Source of the DNA: Gammaproteobacteria bacterium
GTDB taxonomy: Bacteria; Pseudomonadota; Gammaproteobacteria; DSM-16500
DNA length: 64,000 nt
Reading direction: 5' to 3'
Assembly: GCA_031291175.1 (NCBI GenBank)
Contig: JARLJO010000004.1
Coordinates: 62,001-126,000 of the forward strand
In this document: piece by piece, positions 17,091-26,276 of the stretch
How the letters are laid out: each line of letters starts with the position of its first letter
Position numbering within the stretch: position 1 is the first letter of the stretch
Program-made: the position numbers and the translations under genes
Notes under the pieces: generated by a model
Told to the model about the DNA's origin: nothing
The model's database searches: none
What the model saw: the letters and a program-made list of their open reading frames with translations, nothing else

Positions 17091-19151
17091 ATGCGAAGGC
17101 AGCCAGAACCAATAATAGCCCAAATGCACTTCAAAAATCTGGATGGTAAACCCATCCTTGACCCAAGACCTGATATGTTAAAATTTCCTGAACGACACAC
17201 CGACTACCAGGCAGAACATCCCAGCACGCAAACCCATATTGCTGAACTCTGGGGCAGAAGACCCACACAAGAAGACAGCTTTGTCATTAACGAATTTCGT
17301 GGCCTTACTAATCTTTCATCATTAGGCGTCTCCATCGCTCTCAATAATACAATTGATGCGCTCTCTCTGCAGATTCAAGAAAAACAATTACGTGATGGCG
17401 CCACCCTATGTGCGACAGTACTATGTGGAAATATTCTTTATAATGCTAATGTAGGTGATAGCGAATCCTTTCTTGTCATTAAAGACAAAGACAATAACAT
17501 CACAACATTTGAAAGACTGAACATTGAACTGCATGATTTAAACGACTCTAATGTAGACAAATTAAGACGCCAAGGGCTAAAAATTAATTCCTCTAATTTG
17601 TACGCGAATGATCATAGGCTACCTTATCCTGATGGACAAGACGGCGTTAACATGTATCGCGCAATGGGTGATTTGATTTTTGAACACGCCGGCATGTCAC
17701 ATAAAGCGGATATTAGAATGCGAGAAGTATTTATTCCCGAAGGTGGAAGCGCATTTGTGATTAATGCTTGCGATGGCTTGACTGAAGCCATGACACACGA
17801 ACAATTAAAAAAAGTATTAAGCGATAATAAAAATAAAAACTTAGATAAGCTTGCCCTACTATTAGCGAATGCCGCCTATCGTAGCGGCTCTAGCGATAAC
17901 ATTTCTGTGTTGGTGACACCCGTGACACCCGGCGCGCCTCCTAAATATTTAGCTATCTTTGATGGACATGCCGGCACCAGTGTCTCGCATTTTTTAGGAA
18001 GTCATTTTGACACCGTTTTTATGGAGCAATACCTTGCGCAATTTCAATCAGAGTTATTGAGTGCGAAACACTTACAAGACCTGCAGGTAAAAACAAAAAG
18101 CATTTTTAATTTAAAAGATCGAATTCAAAAATGCAATCCCGAAGCAAACTGGACTGAGCTCTATACAGAACTGACGCTCAAACATTATAGCCAGCTCCAG
18201 CAAGAAAATGATCTTGAAATCAGATCTCAAATGAACCTGGAGTATTTATCACAACTGCAACTTTTATTAACCTCAATCTATAATGCATTAATGGTGCGGA
18301 GCAATCTAGAACTGAAGTTACCTTCCAGCTTTAGTCCTGAATTTAAAGACGACAAAACAAATCCAAAAATCAAAGACGCTGTAGCGTTTGTTGAAACCAA
18401 AGCCAAAGCAGCCTTAATTGCTTTTCATAATATACCGATGGATAACACGAAAGACGCCTACTTTAATACGCTCCTTCAGGATCTGAATATGACGATCAAT
18501 CAATCTGTCGATATGATTAATCAAGCGAATTACATGGATGCAGCCCAACCCACACAACAATTAATTGCCCAGATTTTAAAACGCATTGAAGGCAAGCCCT
18601 ACTACCAATCTGCCATCGATGAATTAAAGACAATCAACCAAAAATTAACTTTAGGCGAATATGGTGGAGACCATAGCTTAGATAAAATATTATTTGCGAT
18701 TTATATTGATGCTGAGAAATTAAATATGGAAAAAGGCTTATTCAGCTCATCGAATGCTAACAAAGAAATACGCCTCTGGCTTGAAAAAATATTGATGAAT
18801 CGCAACCCCCTGATTCAAACCGCGACCCCACCGTCAAAAAATGGGAATACATTACAAAAACGACTGTTGTGGTATGCTGGCGAACAACATAACGATCTTG
18901 CTCTTAAAATCAAACTCGATTTAGAACGGATAAAAGAAGATGGAAAGTCTCCCCAGGCCACAAAAGATAATAAAAAATTATTCATTCACACAGCCAAACT
19001 ATTAGCACAACTCGGCCAGCCAGGTTTCGATGCGTGTTCTGAATTTTTCAAATCCGCAAAAAAACACTCCGTCTCAGAGAGTGAAATGGCGACATATTAC
19101 GAAAAAGAGGTAGCGACCAAAGCGAAAGCCATGGTCAACCCTAATAACTAA
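17091..19151 (+). CDS. PP2C-type protein phosphatase with rearranged motif order and helical C-terminus
   Basis: 686 residues behind AGGAGG. PPM/PP2C motifs: GRRPTQED (R57, E61-D62), GAT at 103-105, NVGD at 120-123, CDG at 227-229, and SDN at 268-270. The metal-binding FDGH strand, normally placed just after the ED motif, is instead at 290-293 (IFDGHAGTSVSHFLGSHF), after the last canonical motif. All metal-binding Asp residues are thus present but one structural unit is moved. Residues about 320-686 are alpha-helical without a known family. There is no signal peptide. It is probably a translocated Ser/Thr phosphatase; the target is unknown. Confidence 0.8.
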   Translation: MRRQPEPIIAQMHFKNLDGKPILDPRPDMLKFPERHTDYQAEHPSTQTHIAELWGRRPTQEDSFVINEFRGLTNLSSLGVSIALNNTIDALSLQIQEKQLRDGATLCATVLCGNILYNANVGDSESFLVIKDKDNNITTFERLNIELHDLNDSNVDKLRRQGLKINSSNLYANDHRLPYPDGQDGVNMYRAMGDLIFEHAGMSHKADIRMREVFIPEGGSAFVINACDGLTEAMTHEQLKKVLSDNKNKNLDKLALLLANAAYRSGSSDNISVLVTPVTPGAPPKYLAIFDGHAGTSVSHFLGSHFDTVFMEQYLAQFQSELLSAKHLQDLQVKTKSIFNLKDRIQKCNPEANWTELYTELTLKHYSQLQQENDLEIRSQMNLEYLSQLQLLLTSIYNALMVRSNLELKLPSSFSPEFKDDKTNPKIKDAVAFVETKAKAALIAFHNIPMDNTKDAYFNTLLQDLNMTINQSVDMINQANYMDAAQPTQQLIAQILKRIEGKPYYQSAIDELKTINQKLTLGEYGGDHSLDKILFAIYIDAEKLNMEKGLFSSSNANKEIRLWLEKILMNRNPLIQTATPPSKNGNTLQKRLLWYAGEQHNDLALKIKLDLERIKEDGKSPQATKDNKKLFIHTAKLLAQLGQPGFDACSEFFKSAKKHSVSESEMATYYEKEVATKAKAMVNPNN

Positions 19152-19248
19152 GTGAGCCTCCCGCGAGCAGTGACACCAACACCCTAACCTGCTGAAAAAT
19201 CAACAGTATTCTAATTTGTTTTAAAACCACAGCGAAGCCCAAATAGTT

Positions 19249-19257
19249 TGCTATAAT
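19249..19257 (+). promoter_or_regulatory. Extended -10 promoter element
   Basis: TGC immediately before TATAAT (19252-19257), about 150 bases upstream of the next start, implying a long leader if used. Confidence 0.35.
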
Positions 19258-19408
19258 AAACATATAAATAGAATTATAAATATTGGATTAACCCGTCATT
19301 GTTAGCTGCCACGCAAAAGCAGAATTAAACAGATAGCACGCAATGACAAGCCAATAAGGGTCTAGGGATGGTTCCAATAAAAGATGTCGTTAAAACGAGT
19401 ATCGACAC

Positions 19409-20887
19409 ATGTCATCCAGTCATTTTTTTAAAACCGCACAAACCGTCGTTGGCATAGCCAGCGTTCGATTACTCACACACGCTCAACCTGTCTTGAGTGT
19501 CGGACCTTCAATGAGGTCATTTCGTGCCCCATTAAAGGTATTTTCTAGAAGATTACACTCCGACGCTGTGACAACTAGCCGACCGAATCAACATGAATTT
19601 GTAGCGATCGGCGGCGGCATTTCCGCTCTTCTCAATATTAAAAATTTTGCTGAGCAATACCGTAAACGCCATCACCAATTTCCTGACATCACTATCGCAT
19701 CGGATGAAAGCAATCACTGGCTTCATCAGATTGATCCCGACTACTATTTACGCCCATGGGGACAGTCGAAAGAAGCGCTCGTTAAGCCTTATCAAGCCTT
19801 GCTGTCTGAGTTATTTCCCCAGCTTGCCGCAAATGAATGCCCGACATTTCATCAAATCAAAACGCTAAGATGGGAATTCATTAAGCGCACCTGCAAGCAA
19901 TACGGTATAAAATTTTTAGATCATCACGTACAAGAAATTGTCCGAGACGATGCCTCAAAAGAAATTACATTGATGTCAAAATCAAAAGTGATTATCAAGT
20001 TCCCTGAAAGCAGCATACAACTTTATAATTTTTCTACTGCTCATCGAGATACATCAAACCCTGTACTGAAAAAGGTGAGCCGTGAAGGTGGTCTACTTTA
20101 TAGCGAAAAGAAATCCAATAACCCGGTCTGCATGATTGGCGGTGGCCTTTCTGCCGTTTGGGCCGCGCGAGATTGCCAAGGGCCATTGATGGTTTTGCGA
20201 AGCAGAAATTTTCCGATGAATGTCACTGTCCCCTTTTCACGCAAAGATTTTTTTGAGCTCATTGAAGAAGACTCAGATATCACCATCAAAGGAGATAATA
20301 CACTGATTGTAGAAGGGATTAATATCAGATCCGGTGACGTTATTCGTATGCGTTTTGACATAAGCAATTGCTTTTTATCACTTGGCAGTGTCTTTAACGA
20401 TCAACTTACTAAAGAAATGAATCCTGCAGTTGTGACAGATATTAATCCATTTTCATCACTCGGCATAGAAGCAGGCAAAATAGCAGAAGGCTCAGTGAAT
20501 CCTGTCGGTGGCTTGGTGCACCGCTACGCCGTTACCGCTCACCTACTAGGCCGCTATCCTATTGAAGACGCAACGAATGTCGTCCGCTATACCAATTTAT
20601 GGCGTGCCCATGTGACAATGATGTTAAGTCAAAAATTTATGTCCATAGAGCCAGCCTATTTTACTTTGGTACAACCTCATATCAGCAAATTATTTAGAGA
20701 TAAAGACATCCCAACGGAAGCCGAGCTTGAAACAATCTTGCGTACAGTTTATGAAAAAGTACCCAAACAGCCCGATGACCCAAAATGGAATGATATTAGA
20801 GACATATTGGTTCCCATTACAGCAGAATATGAGCATCAAATTCATCCTCATGCCAATGTAAGAATGACACCCAGACTCTCCTTTTAA
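19409..20887 (+). CDS. Two-Rossmann-motif oxidoreductase with mitochondrial-presequence-like N-terminus
   Basis: 492 residues. Two dinucleotide-binding motifs are visible: AIGGGISA (66-73) and MIGGGLSAVWAARD (from 242). This arrangement fits FAD plus NAD(P) enzymes of the flavin-monooxygenase type, although the usual downstream family motifs are not evident. Residues 1-51 contain no Asp or Glu, are rich in Arg/Ser/hydrophobic residues, and end in FSRRLHSD, a textbook-looking presequence cleavage site (R-3, Ser at +1). No Sec signal is apparent. The ribosome site is weak. A host-organelle-directed redox effector is a plausible inference; the substrate is unknown. Confidence 0.65.
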   Translation: MSSSHFFKTAQTVVGIASVRLLTHAQPVLSVGPSMRSFRAPLKVFSRRLHSDAVTTSRPNQHEFVAIGGGISALLNIKNFAEQYRKRHHQFPDITIASDESNHWLHQIDPDYYLRPWGQSKEALVKPYQALLSELFPQLAANECPTFHQIKTLRWEFIKRTCKQYGIKFLDHHVQEIVRDDASKEITLMSKSKVIIKFPESSIQLYNFSTAHRDTSNPVLKKVSREGGLLYSEKKSNNPVCMIGGGLSAVWAARDCQGPLMVLRSRNFPMNVTVPFSRKDFFELIEEDSDITIKGDNTLIVEGINIRSGDVIRMRFDISNCFLSLGSVFNDQLTKEMNPAVVTDINPFSSLGIEAGKIAEGSVNPVGGLVHRYAVTAHLLGRYPIEDATNVVRYTNLWRAHVTMMLSQKFMSIEPAYFTLVQPHISKLFRDKDIPTEAELETILRTVYEKVPKQPDDPKWNDIRDILVPITAEYEHQIHPHANVRMTPRLSF

Positions 20888-20931
20888 AAATAATCCGGGC
20901 GTTTGATTCTTTTTATTATCAATGCGCCCCT

Positions 20932-21026
20932 CTAGAGTCTGTCGTCAATTAACCCCAACCCACTCTACGTCCCGCGGCTTGTCCGCGGGACGTAGGCTAA
21001 GGGTAGGATTAATTGACGGGCTCTAG
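20932..21026. repeat. Nested palindrome, family B copy
   Basis: The outer arms are imperfect: CTAGAGTCTGTCGTCAATTA against TTAATTGACGGGCTCTAG. The inner arms are perfect: CTACGTCCCGCGG (20965-20977) and CCGCGGGACGTAG (20983-20995) around CTTGT. The rest of the 336-base gap before 21225 shows only leader DNA. Confidence 0.85.
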
Positions 21027-21224
21027 TAACTTGCTGTTTTTATTAGGCAAGTTGCTGAGGTTTATTTGAACAACTTTTCCCTTTACAACATCAAAATCCG
21101 TGGTAAAATAATGAACATTTTAAAGGCCCACCATCATAGTGAGTCTTTTGTATATTCAACAATAATACGCACGTCTTTATTAATTTTAGGGTGGATTTTA
21201 TCTATCTGATTGGAGTTTTTTTGT

Positions 21225-21773
21225 ATGCTAAGTCGACTTTTTAAACCAGCCACACTATTAAGAGCCCTTCCATTAAAAACTATCCATCAGCAGATGAGCA
21301 CATTATCAGCCTTACCCGATATCGTGACAGCTAGAAACGCTTTTTTCTCGTATACAGCATCCTCCCCCTCCCGGCACCAATTCCTCACCAGACAACAACC
21401 TTATGAACCGCATTCTGTTCCGTTCCTGGATTTACAAATGTCTGCCATGCAAAAAAAATATGCCTATCCAAAAGACTCTCTTGAAAAAACCACATTAAAA
21501 AAAGGTCAGATACTGAGAGGACTCACGGGCAATATCGGTTTAGTTTATGGCGGCGTGCCCCTCTATCAAGACGACACACTTTTATCACTCGAAGAAGCAA
21601 AAGAAATCGCAGCCACCATTACCAAACTGGGTTGTCACTGGGCTGAATACGTCATTAATCAAGACGTAGAATGCATAGTGCATACGACAGAACTGGGTGA
21701 GAAGCGCTGGTATGTATCCGATCAATTTTTAGATGAACTAAAAAAACCAACACCAGTAAAATTACGATTTTAA
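21225..21773 (+). CDS. Small protein of unknown function with presequence-like N-terminus
   Basis: 182 residues; ATG at 21225 follows TGGAG, while an in-frame TTG at 21210 overlaps that site. Residues 1-31 are basic (R4, K7, R13, K18), hydrophobic and acid-free, resembling a mitochondrial import sequence; a second Arg/Ser-rich, acid-free stretch runs to about residue 60. Residues 80-182 form a compact unrecognised domain (LRGLTGNIGLVYGGVPLYQD, then two Cys-containing helices/strands). No catalytic motif. It overlaps the convergent downstream gene by 12 bases. Confidence 0.6.
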   Translation: MLSRLFKPATLLRALPLKTIHQQMSTLSALPDIVTARNAFFSYTASSPSRHQFLTRQQPYEPHSVPFLDLQMSAMQKKYAYPKDSLEKTTLKKGQILRGLTGNIGLVYGGVPLYQDDTLLSLEEAKEIAATITKLGCHWAEYVINQDVECIVHTTELGEKRWYVSDQFLDELKKPTPVKLRF

Positions 21774-22445
21774 AACATACGGCTTAGCATACAGATCTAA
21801 TTCAAACCATTCTGCGAATAACTCGCTGCTCCGTTTTTCCGGCCAAAATTTTTCGTCCGCAATATAACGATTCAACTCGTAATCAAATAAAGCCGTGTAT
21901 TGATTCTGTATAAACTTCACCGATTCTGAAATAGTTTTTACCGTCTCAGGCAAAAACAACGCTGTTGAAACGGATTGAAAAGAATTGGGTGAGGTGAAAT
22001 CAATTTCAGCCGTATTTTCTCCTATCGCAGTCAACACACTTTTCAGCCAAGTTTTCAGTTTGATGGTCGGCCTTAAGATCGCAATGCGAGAAACATCTGT
22101 GGCATTCTCTCGGAAGTCCACAATATTGTCATATAATTCTACGCGAAAATAATCTAATAACATTTCCACATCATTACGAAGCGGCCACAATGCTTTGTTT
22201 TTCGTCCAACGTGAAAATTCATGCCTCAGCAGCGTTTCACTGTGCGTCATTAAAAATTCATTGAACTTAGACAGATCAGGGTTTTTATAAATAAAGACAG
22301 CCGTAATATTTGTTAACTCATCGGTGTCAGCAGGAGGATGATCTTTTTCATTGGCAAGATGCGCACCTAACTCAACAATCCATTCCAGGAAGGGCTGGGC
22401 GGGGTGCATGATCATTACGAGAGATTGTGTTATTTGCTTCATCAT
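21762..22445 (-). CDS. Hypothetical protein with two internal repeats
   Basis: 227 residues. The halves at about 14-110 and 125-225 look homologous: each begins with a helix around P..F/L.WL/I, continues through a segment near N-E-F/Q-Y, and ends with W/FP.R..E.L..F..DLY-type residues (ALWPLRNDVEMLLDYF; FWPEKRSSELFAEWF). It is thus an internally duplicated helical protein. There is no signal peptide, membrane segment or catalytic motif. Start could be either of two adjacent Met codons. Function unknown. Confidence 0.65.
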   Translation of the reverse strand: MMKQITQSLVMIMHPAQPFLEWIVELGAHLANEKDHPPADTDELTNITAVFIYKNPDLSKFNEFLMTHSETLLRHEFSRWTKNKALWPLRNDVEMLLDYFRVELYDNIVDFRENATDVSRIAILRPTIKLKTWLKSVLTAIGENTAEIDFTSPNSFQSVSTALFLPETVKTISESVKFIQNQYTALFDYELNRYIADEKFWPEKRSSELFAEWFELDLYAKPYVLKS

Positions 22446-22569
22446 TTGACATTACGCCCAATTATTAAAAAATAAACGATCTGCCTTACCTTACAAGTAT
22501 AATATAGATCCATTATTCTAGCTAATCAGCCAGTTAGACGCCAAGAAAGCACCCGACAAAGCTTAATTA

Positions 22570-22598
22570 TTGATCATAACGAATAATTATGCTAAGAT
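22570..22598 (+). promoter_or_regulatory. Predicted promoter with extended -10
   Basis: TTGATC (22570-22575), a 17-bp spacer ending TGC, then TAAGAT (22593-22598), 56 bases before the ATG. Confidence 0.5.
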
Positions 22599-22653
22599 AA
22601 ATACATTAATTATCATTATCTTAATGCCATATGACCCTCAATAGGAAACGACT

Positions 22654-24141
22654 ATGTTTCGGACATTGACGACAGCAACCCCCATCACGTTCTTTAGAAC
22701 CAGCATCAGAAATATCGCCTCACAGGTACTTCATGTCACCGATACCGAAGGCACCAATTTTGCTCTGAAGGCTTTTCAAAAAAGCAAAATTCTTAGCGTC
22801 AATTCAGACAATGGTTTACAGTTTAATAAAGTCGATGGGATACCACATTTAATTTACGGTGGGGACGCAACGGATCGTGGCAGACACGATCTTGCTATCA
22901 CCGAGATGCTAGTCGATTTTAAAAAAAGACATCCCGATCAAGTGACATTATTAGTAGGCAATCGTGAAATTAAAAACACACGATTTGCAGTGGAACTTCA
23001 TCCTGAAACTATACGGGAACGTCTATTAAAAACTGCCTCACCTTACTGGATACCTAATTTAACTCTACCATTAGATTATGTTATTGCGGAGATGAAACGT
23101 TCAGGGAAACAGACAACGGACGAAATGACTGAAGCCTCTATTCAACACTATGTTTATTCTCTCACCATTGAGAAATGTCAGATCATTTATCTGAAATGGA
23201 TGCTAGAAAAAACCATGGGCAGTCCAAATACATTTCGCTATCGACGCGAAGAATTGTCGGCATTGACCCAAAAAAGCAATCCATCAGAAGAAGAGGTATT
23301 ACATAGCTTCATTAAAGAAACACAACCCACAGGTCTCATGGGTGAATATCTCGGATTAGCACAAGTAGGTGTAATCGTACCGAATACAGGTATTTTAGCG
23401 GTGCATGGTGGCTTAACGAATTATAACGTTGGACGAATTCCGAATATGCAAGATCATGAGACACCGATTCAAGATGCAAAACAATGGTTAACTGGATTTA
23501 ATCAGTGGTATCAAGAACAAATTCAAAAATGGATTCACTTCAAACCTAATCATTTAAATCAGCCCGGCCAAACACCGCTAGATCAATGTGTACTACCGGT
23601 TCCCGGCAAACAAAAATACGTTATCACCGCAGACATGCTGAATGCGCAACGTCAATTTGTGACTATTCCAGAAAATGTCAACCAATACATTAATCGCAAT
23701 AAACTGTCGATTGTCTTAACTGGGCATCAACCTTGTGGTGACCATCCCTGCATTATTCGCAATACGAGTAATAATGCATTATTCATTAATGGCGATACCG
23801 GTTATGCGATTGAATCAAAAAATCCTGACGACACTCGTGGTCACGCATGTCACACGGTTGAGATCGCCGTGGATGATAAACTTGCGTCTCATGTTGAAAT
23901 TAACGCAACGCTACCTGACAAAACCGCTGTAAAAACTGAGCTATGTGTTTTATCTGATACAATTGAAGGTGATCCCTACATTGGGATCGTTCTCCCTGAT
24001 CATCGTTTAATTCAATGCCGCCTTCCTAATGGAGACTATCGTTTAGCAGAACAAAAAGGATTTGCCGTCACTTATTCCACAGTGCAGGCCGAGAATATGG
24101 CTGCTTTAATGGCACTACCTGTTGCAATAAAGCCATTATAA
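22654..24141 (+). CDS. PPP-family (calcineurin-like) phosphoesterase with presequence-like N-terminus
   Basis: 495 residues behind AGGA. Metallophosphoesterase motifs: VTDTEG (D30, E32), GGDATDRG (69-76), GNRE (from G102), AVHGG (H251) and TGHQP (H358). The GNRExxxxR version of the GNHE motif recalls the GNRD form seen in WipA-type Legionella phosphatases. Residues 1-29 have three Arg, many Thr/Ser and no acidic residue, with RNIAS as a possible cleavage site, but the catalytic domain begins almost at once (D30). It is probably a phosphatase, perhaps translocated; substrate unknown. Confidence 0.75.
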   Translation: MFRTLTTATPITFFRTSIRNIASQVLHVTDTEGTNFALKAFQKSKILSVNSDNGLQFNKVDGIPHLIYGGDATDRGRHDLAITEMLVDFKKRHPDQVTLLVGNREIKNTRFAVELHPETIRERLLKTASPYWIPNLTLPLDYVIAEMKRSGKQTTDEMTEASIQHYVYSLTIEKCQIIYLKWMLEKTMGSPNTFRYRREELSALTQKSNPSEEEVLHSFIKETQPTGLMGEYLGLAQVGVIVPNTGILAVHGGLTNYNVGRIPNMQDHETPIQDAKQWLTGFNQWYQEQIQKWIHFKPNHLNQPGQTPLDQCVLPVPGKQKYVITADMLNAQRQFVTIPENVNQYINRNKLSIVLTGHQPCGDHPCIIRNTSNNALFINGDTGYAIESKNPDDTRGHACHTVEIAVDDKLASHVEINATLPDKTAVKTELCVLSDTIEGDPYIGIVLPDHRLIQCRLPNGDYRLAEQKGFAVTYSTVQAENMAALMALPVAIKPL

Positions 24142-24264
24142 GAAGGCGATTGAGATATTGGAAAACAAAAAGGACAAAAAGCACGCAACGGAGACACTCT
24201 TAACTCGATGTTTTGAAATAATTTTTTTTTAAAAAGCGCATAAATCCCCCAATTATTAGCCTAT

Positions 24265-24284
24265 CTTAATAATTCCTTAAGGCT
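24265..24284 (+). promoter_or_regulatory. PmrA-like tandem binding site
   Basis: Two half-sites, CTTAATAAT and CTTAAGGCT, are separated by two bases (11-bp period). This matches the cTTAATATT-N2-cTTAATATT layout described for PmrA control of Dot/Icm effector genes in Legionella and Coxiella. A possible -10 (TTTATA, 24295-24300) lies just downstream. Confidence 0.5.
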
Positions 24285-24337
24285 TATCTGCTACTTTATA
24301 CCCTCTAATTAAAAGAGACACACCGAGGGGCGATCAT

Positions 24338-25303
24338 ATGGCGACAATTGATACATTCATGAGTGAAACCTCACGTCTTATCGCCGGTTATTCAGCCGCT
24401 ATTGGTAAAGCTTTCATGAGTTTTTTTGGTGGTATCGGCGCCTTATTGGAACTCTATAACATCTATTCCGTTGTTCACAATGAAGAGGTGGCACAACGCA
24501 AAACAAAAATCAGCACCTATATGCTCGGCTTTGGTATTAATGTCTTCTATACTGCCGCCGCCATCACCGGAAAGATCTTGAGCTATCTTGGCCTTGGCCT
24601 GGTTGGTTTAGCCGCTGAAATAGTCGCACTGAGCCGCACCAGCTATGTACTACATGAGTCCCGCAGACTCACTCAAAAAACTGAAAAAATAATACAAGAA
24701 CTCATTCACCAATATAATCCTCTGGCATTAGATGCAAATGATATATTAATAGAAATTCAAATACTTCAGGCAAAGCTCGAAGAACAACGTGACTTCCGTT
24801 TCAAAAATAAAGTCGATACGGCCTACACGATTGTATCTGTTATTGCATCAGGATTATTTATCGCCGGATTGTTTGTGACTCCCTTACTGATCGCGAGTTT
24901 CGCTATTTTTACTGTTGCAAAAATCTTGCAGGCTTATGACACCTACAACAACTATAAATTAAGCCGATGGTTATGTAACCTCATCACAGACAAACCGGCG
25001 CAAGCTTTATTCGATGCAAATGCCCTGCTACAACATCAAATGGCTGCCGAACCGGAAGAAAATACTGAGCTTACTCCGCCCAACTCGCCCAGCAGCACAG
25101 CGACTATTTTTATTGCAGCTAACTTCACTCCCATAGAAGCAAAAGACGAGGCGTACGGTATTGAAATACTGGCTGAGCCTAACAAAGTGGCGGAAGAAGA
25201 AGTCGAAGAACGCGCAGCACTCCAGCAGGAAATCGAAGAAGTTGACGAATTAGACGGCGTTAAAATACCTTTGCTTGAAGAAAGACGATTTAGCCTGATG
25301 TAA
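24338..25303 (+). CDS. Putative membrane effector with Glu-rich C-terminus
   Basis: 321 residues behind GAGGGG. Hydrophobic segments lie at about 24-45, 55-75, 80-100 and 162-200, separated by a charged helical part (ETSYVLHESRRL-like; EIQILQAKLEEQ). The last 38 residues are very acidic (EEEVEERAALQQEIEEVDE) and end ERRFSLM, matching the E-block type of Dot/Icm secretion signal. With the upstream PmrA-like site this is a good effector candidate that may insert in host membranes. No enzymatic motif is visible. Confidence 0.65.
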   Translation: MATIDTFMSETSRLIAGYSAAIGKAFMSFFGGIGALLELYNIYSVVHNEEVAQRKTKISTYMLGFGINVFYTAAAITGKILSYLGLGLVGLAAEIVALSRTSYVLHESRRLTQKTEKIIQELIHQYNPLALDANDILIEIQILQAKLEEQRDFRFKNKVDTAYTIVSVIASGLFIAGLFVTPLLIASFAIFTVAKILQAYDTYNNYKLSRWLCNLITDKPAQALFDANALLQHQMAAEPEENTELTPPNSPSSTATIFIAANFTPIEAKDEAYGIEILAEPNKVAEEEVEERAALQQEIEEVDELDGVKIPLLEERRFSLM

Positions 25304-25334
25304 TTAACCTGATTTCAATTTTAAAGGAATCCGC

Positions 25335-26276
25335 ATGAAACACATATTAAAAATCGCGACCCTTTGTGGAGCTTTGATTTTTTCGATGGAGGCAATTGCG
25401 GAAACAACGATTAGCTTCTTTAATTCCAAGCATCATTACGCCAATCTTTCGGCTGAAGCCATTAAACAAATGGTGAAAAACCACATTGATGTGAATCAGT
25501 ATAAAAATGTGAAAGTTCAGATCATTTATAATGCCGATCATCAGCCCGACCATATTTTAGTGTATCTTTTTTCTAAAAAATTCCACCACGTCGATATCAC
25601 CAAAATTGCCATGACTAATAATCTTCATAGCAACAAGTCTGTGGTACAACACTATCAATTAAACTCCGCTGATTTGGCAGAGCAACCCGGGATTGAAGCG
25701 AAAGCCGCTGCCTGCCCTGATCCCAGTGTCGAATTTATTTCTTTCGCGCCTAATAACGATTCCTATGAAGTAGCTAAAGCTGAGGATGTAGCCTCTACCG
25801 CAGAAGCGCACCATCTCAAAACAATCCGCTTATTGCGAGACAACGCAACCCGCACCAATTACTTAAATTACATGTCTTGTCCCAACTTAAAAGGAAACTT
25901 TTATGATGGAGATTCCAACCCTGAAGTCATTGCCACCGCCGATGGCGTGATTTACTCAAAAGACATAGACCAGCTTTTACGTAATCAATTTCGATTCAAA
26001 GTCGTAAACATCTGGCTCGCGTGCCAAGCTTATAACGATCCGATGAAAACCTCTGTCATGGACACCGCACAATCACAAAAATACGCAGCCGGCATCAATG
26101 ACCTGGAAATAGGCCCCAGTGACGAGGCAGCTGCGTGCGCAATGAAAGCCGCTATTGAGGGCAAACCTATTACTGCCTCATTTCAAGACTGTTATAATAC
26201 TTTTGATCGACCTAAAGATGGTTGGGTAGATAATTGGGGTTTTGGCGGCAGCGGTTCCGATTATTTTGGCGTATAA
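25335..26276 (+). CDS. Secreted protein of unknown function
   Basis: 313 residues, 31 bases after the preceding gene and behind AAGGA, so possibly co-transcribed. The signal peptide ends near EAIAET. Mature Cys residues at about ACPD, MSCP, WLACQ, AACA and QDCY suggest disulfides and periplasmic or extracellular location. The C-terminus is Gly/aromatic-rich (WVDNWGFGGSGSDYFGV). A repeated pattern of T-(x)-K-D/N-A-T-R is not obvious and no catalytic family is recognised. Confidence 0.65.
   Translation: MKHILKIATLCGALIFSMEAIAETTISFFNSKHHYANLSAEAIKQMVKNHIDVNQYKNVKVQIIYNADHQPDHILVYLFSKKFHHVDITKIAMTNNLHSNKSVVQHYQLNSADLAEQPGIEAKAAACPDPSVEFISFAPNNDSYEVAKAEDVASTAEAHHLKTIRLLRDNATRTNYLNYMSCPNLKGNFYDGDSNPEVIATADGVIYSKDIDQLLRNQFRFKVVNIWLACQAYNDPMKTSVMDTAQSQKYAAGINDLEIGPSDEAAACAMKAAIEGKPITASFQDCYNTFDRPKDGWVDNWGFGGSGSDYFGV

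Noticed and set aside
25335-26276. Presequence or effector signal on the 313-residue secreted protein
   Set aside because: Its N-terminus is a standard Sec signal with a hydrophobic core and AxA-like end, so it was not added to the presequence cluster.
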